From Robertmurraya andreesenii (GTDB lineage Bacteria > Bacillota > Bacilli > Bacillales > Cytobacillaceae), in assembly GCF_030813005.1 (NCBI RefSeq), contig NZ_JAUSTU010000004.1, positions 1 through 64,000 of the forward strand: 64,000 nucleotides of DNA. The letters run 5' to 3'. The notes under the pieces were generated by a model. That model was not told the origin of the DNA and made no database searches. It was given only the letters and a program-made list of their open reading frames with translations. This document shows positions 8,542 to 15,366 of this stretch, piece by piece. How positions within the stretch are numbered: the first letter of the stretch is position 1; the number at the start of each line of letters is the position of its first letter. The translations under genes and the position numbers were made by a program.

Positions 8542-9510
8542 TTGAAGCTTGGTGTATTTACTGTTTTATACTCCGATAAATCTCTTGACGACATGCTCGA
8601 ACTTGTTGCTTCAAAAGGAATAGAGGCTGTGGAGCTGGGAACGGGTGGGTATCCAGGCGATGCCCACTGCCACTTAGATTCATTGTTGGCTGATGATAAT
8701 AAGCAAAAGGAATTTATTGAAAAAATCAGGAGCCGTGGTTTGATAGTGAGCGCCTTAAGCTGCCATGCCAATCCTCTTCATCCTCAGGAGAAGATTGCTA
8801 AAGAGGCAGATGCACTTTTTACTAAAACCGTAAAGCTCGCTAGTAAGCTAGGTATCCCCGTTGTAAACACCTTTTCCGGTTGTCCTGGGGACCATGAGGG
8901 TGCCAAGTATCCGAACTGGCCCGTCGCCCCTTGGCCAAATGAGTTTCAGGAAATCCTAAAATGGCAATGGGAGGAAAAAATCATTCCTTATTGGAAGGAG
9001 AAAGCCCTTTTTGCAGAGAAGAATCAGGTAAAAATAGGACTTGAATTACACGGCGGCTTCTCTGTTCACACACCTGCAACCCTGCTCCGCTTGCGTGAGG
9101 AATGTGGTGAAGTCATTGGAGCAAATCTGGATCCTAGCCATTTGTGGTGGCAGAGCATCGATCCGATCGAAGCCATTAAGATATTAGGCCGTGAAGGAGC
9201 GATTCATCATTTTCATGCCAAAGATACCATCGTGGATCAACCGAATATGAATCGAAATGGACTCACAGACATGACATCATACGCCGATATGAGAAATCGT
9301 TCCTGGTATTTCCGCACCGTTGGCTACGGCCATGAAGCAAAGGTTTGGGCCGATATCATTAGCACCCTCCGCCTCTATGGATATGACTATGTTGTCAGCA
9401 TCGAGCATGAAGATGGCTTAATGTCCATTGAAGAAGGCTTGACAAAAGCGGTGCAAACTTTACAGCCAATTATGGTGAAGGAATCTGTCGGGGAGATGTG
9501 GTGGACATAA
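8542..9510 (+). CDS. TIM-barrel sugar isomerase/epimerase (first copy)
   Basis: 322 aa, TTG start preceded by GAGGAGGG. Xylose-isomerase-like TIM barrel with metal-ligand candidates: GLELHGG (Glu), GANLDPSHLWW (Asp/His), HHFHAKD (His) and VSIEHEDG (Glu). Proteins of this subgroup commonly neighbour Gfo/Idh/MocA dehydrogenases and include epimerases acting on 3-keto-glycosides and inositol derivatives. It is transcribed divergently from the LacI gene and carries its own operator. It likely acts in the same pathway as the second TIM-barrel protein at 5441-6247; the exact reaction is unknown. Confidence 0.85.
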   Translation: MKLGVFTVLYSDKSLDDMLELVASKGIEAVELGTGGYPGDAHCHLDSLLADDNKQKEFIEKIRSRGLIVSALSCHANPLHPQEKIAKEADALFTKTVKLASKLGIPVVNTFSGCPGDHEGAKYPNWPVAPWPNEFQEILKWQWEEKIIPYWKEKALFAEKNQVKIGLELHGGFSVHTPATLLRLREECGEVIGANLDPSHLWWQSIDPIEAIKILGREGAIHHFHAKDTIVDQPNMNRNGLTDMTSYADMRNRSWYFRTVGYGHEAKVWADIISTLRLYGYDYVVSIEHEDGLMSIEEGLTKAVQTLQPIMVKESVGEMWWT

Positions 9511-9579
9511 TATTTATTATGTTAACTTGTTTAATTGTCGTTGATGAAGAATCTGATATGTAGCGGGAAACTGGAAAGT

Positions 9580-9609
9580 GGGTACAGAATCGTCATGATT
9601 CTCGTACCC
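9580..9609. repeat. Inverted repeat next to the tandem array
   Basis: GGGTAC..GAATC and GATTC..GTACCC arms surround a short loop, with one bulge. No T-run follows, so it is not a typical terminator. It may be a diverged relative of the 52-bp unit that follows. Confidence 0.5.
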
Positions 9610-9618
9610 TATAATGTT

Positions 9619-9826
9619 CTATGATGACAGGTTCTCACCTTTTTCTATCAAACTTGTCGCCATTGGCGCTCTATGACGACAGGTTCCCCCGCTTTTCTAT
9701 CGAACTTGTCGCCATTGACTCTCTATGACGACAAGTTCCCACGCTTTTCTAGCAAACTTGTCGCCATTGGCGCTCTATGACGACAGGTTCCCCCGCTTTT
9801 CTACCAAACTTGTCGCCATTGGTCAC
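9619..9826. repeat. Four tandem copies of a 52-bp repeat
   Basis: Units begin at 9619, 9671, 9723 and 9775, each starting CTATGA(C/T)GAC and ending in TTGTCGCCATTG. The spacing is exactly 52 bases. The first copy is the most diverged and the last loses identity near its end. Within each unit GACA(G/A)GTT and AACTTGTC form an inverted repeat, so each copy can fold as a hairpin. The 364 bases between 9510 and 9875 contain no convincing gene. Confidence 0.9.
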
Positions 9827-9874
9827 CGTTCTCCCTTTTTTGATCGAAAAAACAAAAAATGTATGTCCTCCTGC

Positions 9875-10810
9875 TTAATACCCCTTAGAAAAATCAACCT
9901 GATTGACCAATTGCTCACCATTCTGTACTTTTCTAAACGTGTCAATAAAGCAATCTATCGCTTCATCAAGTTCGGTTACTGCGGAGATATGCGGAGTGAT
10001 CGTAATATCCTCTCTTTCCCAGAACTCAGATTCCTTGGGAAGTGGCTCGATTGCAAATACATCTAGCACCGCATGCCGAACGCTCCCAAAGTCCAAAGCA
10101 TCGATAAGAGCCTGCTCCTCTACCACAGCCCCTCTGCCGACATTAATAAAGGCGGCGCCATTAAAATAACTAAACAAAGCCTGGTTAAACAGTCTCTCAG
10201 TTTCCTTTGTTAAAGGCAGTGTACTGATAACCCAATCTGCTTCACTAATAACGGTATTGACATCAGAAACGGTCATTGCCTTTTGAAAATACTCTTTCTG
10301 CCTTCCGCTTAATGAAACTCCGTACACCTTAGCCCCGAAAAACTGAAAAGTTCTCGCAACCTCCTGTCCAATCTCCCCTGTACCAAAAATGACAATCGTC
10401 TGGTCCTTTACCATTTTAGGAGTTTGACGTACCCATTTCTTCGCCAGTTGCTGAGCTGCAAAATCCCTATGATACTGAAGCTCCTTGAGGACATAGCTTA
10501 AGCAATACTCACTAATTCTTTGACCAAAGGAGCAAACCGTCCGAGTAAGCAGGACATTATGCTCTCTCCAGCCCTCAATCTCTAAAAAGTTATTAATCCC
10601 CGCATTAAAGGAATGAACCCATTTGATTCTAGAAAAATGAAATCCCGGAGCAGGCTGTGAACCCACATAGGCATCTGCCCAACTCAAATCTGCATCCGTA
10701 ATCTCATCCACTGGCTTGAAACGGAATGATTGCTTCAAATCCAAAGGCAACTTTTTTTTGAATTCTTTCTCATAGGATCCTGCAACAAGAATATGGTTAA
10801 TCTCCATCAT
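9875..10810 (-). CDS. D-2-hydroxyacid dehydrogenase (NAD-dependent)
   Basis: 311 aa. Nucleotide-binding motif IFGTGEIGQEVA in mid-protein. Catalytic set: Arg in NVGRGAVV, Glu in AIEPLP and His in TPHISAV, as in glyoxylate/hydroxypyruvate and D-lactate dehydrogenase relatives. It reduces a 2-keto acid to the D-hydroxy acid, or the reverse. Two adjacent ATGs (10810, 10807) follow a GGGGG ribosome site. It lies 66 bases after the M20 dipeptidase gene on the same strand. Exact substrate unknown. Confidence 0.85.
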   Translation of the reverse strand: MMEINHILVAGSYEKEFKKKLPLDLKQSFRFKPVDEITDADLSWADAYVGSQPAPGFHFSRIKWVHSFNAGINNFLEIEGWREHNVLLTRTVCSFGQRISEYCLSYVLKELQYHRDFAAQQLAKKWVRQTPKMVKDQTIVIFGTGEIGQEVARTFQFFGAKVYGVSLSGRQKEYFQKAMTVSDVNTVISEADWVISTLPLTKETERLFNQALFSYFNGAAFINVGRGAVVEEQALIDALDFGSVRHAVLDVFAIEPLPKESEFWEREDITITPHISAVTELDEAIDCFIDTFRKVQNGEQLVNQVDFSKGY

Positions 10811-10876
10811 AAATCCCCCATCATCGCTTTTCGATCTAAAATGAATCCCTATCAGCAGGACAGGGATTCAAAGCTA

Positions 10877-12253
10877 TTATTTCATCGCTTCTTCTAGCTC
10901 ATACCAATAATGACAAATGGTGAGTAAGCCCTTATCATAGTTTTTCAGTTTAAAATGTTCGTTTGGTGAATGTACCTGATCGGTTGGAAGTCCGAAGCCC
11001 ATTAACACAATTGGGGCCTTCAGAACTTCATCCAAGGTTGTGATGATTGGCAATGAGCCACCACCACGTGTAAAAGCGGTCGGGACCCCAAACACTTTTT
11101 CGTAAGCCCGACCTGCCGCTTGGATGGCTGGGTGTTCAAACGGCGTCACATACGGTGTTCCTTTATCAAATAACGTAATGTTCACTTCGACTCCAGGAGG
11201 GGTATTTTTTTTCACATGTTCTTGTAAAAGCTCTAGAATTTCCTCTGGGTCTTGATCAGGCACCAATCGACAGGTGATTTTCGCATGCGCTTCGGATGGT
11301 AGTACAGTCTTAATCCCTTCGCCCTCAAATCCACCGTAAATTCCGTTAATCTCTAAAGTCGGTCGTACCCACGTCCGCTCTAAATGGCTATAGCCCTGTT
11401 CACCAAATAGCTCCTTCACTCCTACTTCTTCTTTCAAACTTTCCTCGGTCATATTGAGTGATTGAAACGCTGCTCTCTCCTCATCAGTAACTGGTACTAC
11501 CCGATCGTAAAAGCCATCCACCGTAATCACTCCAGCTTCATTTCGGAAGGATTGGAGAATCTCGACGAGCGCATGAATCGGATTTTGCACGGCTCCACCG
11601 TATAGACCTGAATGCAGATCCCGTTTTGGACCTTTCACATCTAATTGGAATCCAGCAAGTCCTCTAACCCCATAACAAACAGTTGGCCGATCCTCATCCA
11701 GCATGCTTGTATCCGAAATCATAATCACATCCGCTTTCAATAGCTCGCGGTATTCTTCAACAAACGCTGGAAGATTCGGGCTTCCTACCTCTTCCTCTCC
11801 CTCAATGAGAAACTTGAAGTTAAATGGTAGTGTTCCAGTTGTTTGTAAAATCGCTTCGAGCGCCTTAATATGCATGAACACTTGACCCTTATCATCGCTT
11901 GATCCTCTCGCATAGATCGCTTCATTTCGGATTTGCGGCTCAAACGGGTCAGTCTCCCATAGATGTAGTGGATCCACTGGCTGTACGTCATAATGTCCAT
12001 AAATCAGAACCGTTGGCTTCCCCTCCGCCTTTAACCATTCTCCGTAAACAACTGGATGCCCGGCTGTCGGATAAAGGGCGACATTTTCCATCCCTAATTG
12101 TCTTAATGAATGGGCTACCCATTCAGCAGCCCGTTGGGTGTCATCTTTATGTTCAGATAAAGAGCTCACACTTGGGAGCGAAAGTAATTCAAAGAGCTCA
12201 CCTAAGTGCTTTTCTCTATGTTCTTCCAAATAATTTTGAAATACAGGTTTCAT
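10877..12253 (-). CDS. M20-family dipeptidase
   Basis: 458 aa, the usual size for M20 dipeptidases of the ArgE/DapE/CPG2 group. Visible metal and catalytic segments: IYGHYDVQP (His, Asp), RGSSDDKGQ (bridging Asp), EGEEEVGSPN (Glu pair) and a late GFGLPTDQVHSPNE (His). A cytoplasmic dipeptidase or N-acyl amino acid hydrolase is expected. The ATG is preceded by GAGGAGTAAC. It is followed by the hydroxyacid dehydrogenase gene and preceded at 148 bases by another M20 enzyme. Confidence 0.87.
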   Translation of the reverse strand: MKPVFQNYLEEHREKHLGELFELLSLPSVSSLSEHKDDTQRAAEWVAHSLRQLGMENVALYPTAGHPVVYGEWLKAEGKPTVLIYGHYDVQPVDPLHLWETDPFEPQIRNEAIYARGSSDDKGQVFMHIKALEAILQTTGTLPFNFKFLIEGEEEVGSPNLPAFVEEYRELLKADVIMISDTSMLDEDRPTVCYGVRGLAGFQLDVKGPKRDLHSGLYGGAVQNPIHALVEILQSFRNEAGVITVDGFYDRVVPVTDEERAAFQSLNMTEESLKEEVGVKELFGEQGYSHLERTWVRPTLEINGIYGGFEGEGIKTVLPSEAHAKITCRLVPDQDPEEILELLQEHVKKNTPPGVEVNITLFDKGTPYVTPFEHPAIQAAGRAYEKVFGVPTAFTRGGGSLPIITTLDEVLKAPIVLMGFGLPTDQVHSPNEHFKLKNYDKGLLTICHYWYELEEAMK

Positions 12254-12401
12254 TGTTACTCCTCCTCAGTCTGCTAAAAATTCTATCCTTCAAGAATTTC
12301 GGTATCCGAAGGGAAAAATCCTCTACAATTTTCGCAAAATTTTTTATTACTTTTTTGACAAGAAAAAAAGCACCACACAGGATGCTAAAAAGTAAATCTA
12401 T

Positions 12402-13628
12402 TTATAAAGAAAGAACCGTCTCTAGCAGCACATTCACTCCTTTTTCACAATCCTCCCAGGTCGTTAATTCCTCTTCACAATGACTCTTTCCCTTGACGCT
12501 TCGAACAAAAATCATCACAGTTGGAATATAACTGGCGAGAAACTGGGCATCATGCCCCGCACCACTGTCCATTCTCTTGTACGGGTAGTCTAGAGATTGA
12601 CAAGCCGCTTCCACCTTATTTGCAAGCTCCTCATTGAAAAAGACCGTCTGGCGATCCCAAAGCTTCTGAGCCATAATCGTGCACCCTTCGTTTTCATTGA
12701 TTTGCGTCAATTCTTGAATAATTTCCTCTACCCTTTGGATGACCGTCGGATCTTTGTGACGCGCCTCCAGTGTGAAAATCACTCTATTTGGGATCACGGT
12801 ATGGATATTAGGATAGGCATTGATTCGCCCCATGGTGAAGACAAGATTTTGATCGAGGGACCCGAGCTTTCTTCTTGCCGCAGCTATGATATTCGTTGCC
12901 GCAAAAAGAGCATCCCTTCTCATATCCATCGGTGTTGTTCCCGCATGATCTGATTCACCTTGGACGACAAACTCGTAGCATACCATTCCCAACACACTTT
13001 CAACGACCCCAACAGCTAGATTTTCTCTTTCCAATATTGGCCCTTGCTCAATATGCATTTCCAAAAAGGCTTTAGCATCCTTTAAACGTGCCTCGATGCT
13101 GCCAACATAGCCACTTTCATTTAAGGCTTGCTCAAAGGTAATCCCATCAATATCTTTTTTAGCAAGCATGACATCTTTATCAAACTTTCCAGATAGTACC
13201 CCAGAGGACATCATCGAAGGCTCAAATCGGGCCCCTTCTTCATTCGTAATATTCATCACGACGAGCGGAACACTAAGCCTCACATGATTCTCAACGAGAG
13301 TTCTGGCTACCTCTAGACCTGCAATAACACCGAGTGCTCCGTCAAAACGGCCACCCTTTTTGACAGAATCCAAGTGGGAGCCGATGACGATGGGTGGCTT
13401 GCTGTTATCGACACCTTCAAGGGTTCCATAAATATTACCCATATCGTCGTAGACCACCGACATTCCAAGCTCCTTACAGCAATGAATGAAGTATTCCCGT
13501 GCAAGCAAGTCTTCCTTCGATAAGGCCAGCCTTGTAACCCCATTATTTTCAGTCCGTCCAAAATTCGCAAATTCTTCGATTGTATTCTTCAGCCGTTCTC
13601 CATTAATCATGAGCTTCTGCTTTTTCAA
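12402..13628 (-). CDS. M20 amidohydrolase: beta-ureidopropionase / N-carbamoyl-amino-acid hydrolase type
   Basis: 408 aa. AllC/HyuC-type M20 amidase, with metal segments IGSHLDSV, GGRFDGALGV, NEEGARFEPS, MHIEQGP and a late GAGHDAQFL. The family hydrolyses allantoate, N-carbamoyl-amino acids or N-carbamoyl-beta-alanine to release ammonia and CO2. The pyrimidine cluster at 18.4-29.5 kb encodes every other step from uracil to acetyl-CoA but no ureidopropionase, so I infer this enzyme is the missing PydC step. The start is probably TTG 13628 (GGAGAAGG just upstream); ATG 13610 is the alternative. Allantoate amidohydrolase remains possible. Confidence 0.82.
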   Translation of the reverse strand: MKKQKLMINGERLKNTIEEFANFGRTENNGVTRLALSKEDLLAREYFIHCCKELGMSVVYDDMGNIYGTLEGVDNSKPPIVIGSHLDSVKKGGRFDGALGVIAGLEVARTLVENHVRLSVPLVVMNITNEEGARFEPSMMSSGVLSGKFDKDVMLAKKDIDGITFEQALNESGYVGSIEARLKDAKAFLEMHIEQGPILERENLAVGVVESVLGMVCYEFVVQGESDHAGTTPMDMRRDALFAATNIIAAARRKLGSLDQNLVFTMGRINAYPNIHTVIPNRVIFTLEARHKDPTVIQRVEEIIQELTQINENEGCTIMAQKLWDRQTVFFNEELANKVEAACQSLDYPYKRMDSGAGHDAQFLASYIPTVMIFVRSVKGKSHCEEELTTWEDCEKGVNVLLETVLSL

Positions 13629-13856
13629 AACCTTCTCCGCCCTTCTTTATTAAATATGTAATAAGCCGTAAGAACTACCGGAGTCTAATATTTATACTAT
13701 TCTGATAATACCGAGTATAGAAGGTACAGAGCTTGACTTCAATGGACAATATGTAAAATGAAACGGTCTCCCTCTGTACAATTTGAAAAAGCATTGATTG
13801 GTTTAACTGAATTAATAAATATTTGTTGAAAATTCTATTTCAAAAATAGACCTTTC

Positions 13857-14225
13857 TTATTTCCTTCTAAGATATTTTTCGTTAATGACGAGAACCTTGC
13901 CGTTTTCAGAAGCCTGGTACTTGCGATTGATAAATTTATATTTCTCATAGGCGAAATGCCCCAAAACATAGACAGGCAGGATGATGAACAGGAGAATAAC
14001 CATTTGTTGCAACATCTTGAGTTTATTTTGCAGAATATATATAACGGTGACTGCATGGGCCGCGAAAGAGATCATTAAGGTTATGAGCACATTGCAAATA
14101 TGAAATGCGACAACCTGTTTCTTCTCACGAAACATGCGCTCAAGCTCAGACTTAAAATAGAGAGTAATAAATACGGATATTAGAATCACAATAAAGGAAA
14201 CGATATAAGCAAGCCCGCCCTGCAT
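13857..14225 (-). CDS. Small membrane protein of unknown function
   Basis: 122 aa with three predicted membrane segments (about residues 4-24, 43-65 and 75-92) and a basic tail ending KYLRRK. No family recognised. A GGGGGTGGGCAA ribosome site precedes the ATG. The gene stands alone between the M20 enzyme gene and a small ORF; nothing indicates a function. Confidence 0.6.
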   Translation of the reverse strand: MQGGLAYIVSFIVILISVFITLYFKSELERMFREKKQVVAFHICNVLITLMISFAAHAVTVIYILQNKLKMLQQMVILLFIILPVYVLGHFAYEKYKFINRKYQASENGKVLVINEKYLRRK

Positions 14226-14455
14226 TTGCCCACCCCCTTAATCTAAAGATTGATAGGAGAATACGATCCCCTAGACTACACAAGACCCTCCCTCTTTCTT
14301 TGTATTTTACCATATTTGAGAAAATGAAATGTTTATCCTCCATTCATTCGACCCTAGATTCTAAAATTTCGTATTGCTAAATATCTTTAGCGAAAATGGT
14401 CATAATTTTTCACGGAACCCCAAAAAGTAAAAAAGGTAACATTAAGTGCTTAGCA

Positions 14456-14490
14456 AAAGAACCATCTCTTAAGCTTAGAGATGGTTCTTT
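14456..14490 (-). terminator. Terminator after the 42-aa small gene
   Basis: A perfect 14-base stem, AAAGAACCATCTCT with its complement, surrounds a 7-base loop. The minus-strand reading ends in TTCTTTT, just past the small gene's stop at 14494. Confidence 0.8.
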
Positions 14491-14493
14491 ATG

Positions 14494-14622
14494 TCACTCA
14501 CTCTTTTTAATTGGCGAACAAACGGCATATAGATTTTCCGTCGGGACAGATACCTCGACCTTGATGACCTTAAATCCGCCTTCACCTTTTTTCCAATTGT
14601 TTTTTGTGATAATGTCCTTCAT
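14494..14622 (-). CDS. 42-aa basic protein of unknown function
   Basis: ATG 14622 is preceded by AAGGAAGAAGGAAG. The product opens MKDIITKNNWKKGEGGF, then VEVSVPTENLYAV, and ends SPIKKSE. A strong terminator follows directly after the stop. Ribosome site, compact ORF and terminator together argue for a real small gene. No known domain; it carries many lysines and a single Cys. Confidence 0.55.
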   Translation of the reverse strand: MKDIITKNNWKKGEGGFKVIKVEVSVPTENLYAVCSPIKKSE

Positions 14623-14783
14623 CTTCCTTCTTCCTTTCCCTCAGGGTCTCTCACACACTGAGGTCAGTATATGAAAAGGAATCAAAAGTGTGCCGCTAAA
14701 AAATACAATTTCCAACCTATCTTTGTTGACGAGACCCCAGTTGGAGTCTTTTATCGATGGTTAGGCTGTTAAATCACAGACCC

Positions 14784-15071
14784 TTACACCTGAAGAACGA
14801 CAAATTCGCCGTTTCCAAAGAGGTTCTCTTTAAAATCAACCTTTGCATGGTCAAAGTAGACCCTGTCTCTTTCATTGACAAGAAATTGGATCCCCTCTAA
14901 TTCCGTGATTTCATCATTTTCTAAAGCTGACTCCTCCAGAGTCAGGCGAAGGCTTGGGCCCCCTCAACCAATTCCCATTGATAAACGAACGAGTGCTTTT
15001 TCGCCTTCTTTTAAAATCGTAGAAAGCTGCTCTGAAATCTCGGTTAACGCAGCCGGAGTAATATTTACCAT
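14784..15071 (-). CDS. HesB/IscA-like protein with an in-frame TGA at codon 36 (probable selenoprotein)
   Basis: Read through one TGA, this is a 95-aa HesB-like protein: MVNITPAALTEISEQL, then LVRLSMGIG, TGA, GGPSLRLTLEES, then GIQFLVNERD, ending FVVLQV. Family members have Cys at this position (GxGCGGP), and a HesB-like selenoprotein family is established in bacteria. The TGA occupies 14964-14966 and is exactly in frame with ATG 15071 and stop 14784-14786. Eighteen bases after it a perfect 7-bp stem, CTGACTC/GAGTCAG, closes a TGGAG loop (14927-14945); loop distance and the early loop G fit the bacterial SECIS rule. A GGGGG ribosome site lies upstream. Likely iron-sulfur or redox related. The alternative is a pseudogene, but no other lesion is visible. 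Confidence 0.82.
14927..14966 (-). promoter_or_regulatory. SECIS-like hairpin with its UGA codon in the HesB-like gene
   Basis: UGA at 14966-14964, 18 bases of spacer, then stem CTGACTC (14945-14939), loop TGGAG (14938-14934) and stem GAGTCAG (14933-14927). The apical loop starts 25 bases after the UGA and has G at its second position, as expected for SelB recruitment elements. Confidence 0.72.
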
Positions 15072-15337
15072 TTTCCAATACCCCCTATAGTATAAAAAAG
15101 ATCACAAAGATAGAGCTTTGTGCCATTAGTATATACTGTTTTTCCAGAAAATAAAAGAAATTTGCTTATCCCTTTATAATCCAGAAAGTTCTTCCCTCTT
15201 TGGATCATAAATAAAAGAGGATTACTCCCAATCGTACCAGAAGCACGAACACGGGAACAGGAGCCAGAGAATTTCCGTGTCTGGAATCCCATCCGGAACA
15301 AAACAGAGCGGTTTCGAGATTTGTTGTAGAAGTGAAA

Positions 15338-15365
15338 ACCTCCAAGGGGGAAATCCCTTGGAGGT
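15338..15365 (-). terminator. Terminator after the GGDEF/EAL gene
   Basis: A perfect 11-bp stem, ACCTCCAAGGG with its complement, around a 6-base loop begins right after the stop codon. The minus-strand reading continues TTTTC. The remaining roughly 265 bases up to the HesB-like gene contain no convincing gene. Confidence 0.85.
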
Positions 15366-15366
15366 A

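Noticed and set aside
9619..9826. CRISPR array
   Set aside because: The whole 52-base unit repeats without unique spacers and there are no cas genes, so it is an ordinary tandem repeat.
14875..15090. 71-codon plus-strand reading frame over the HesB-like gene
   Set aside because: It is antisense to a frame that encodes a recognisable HesB-like protein, has no family match and lacks a proper ribosome site.
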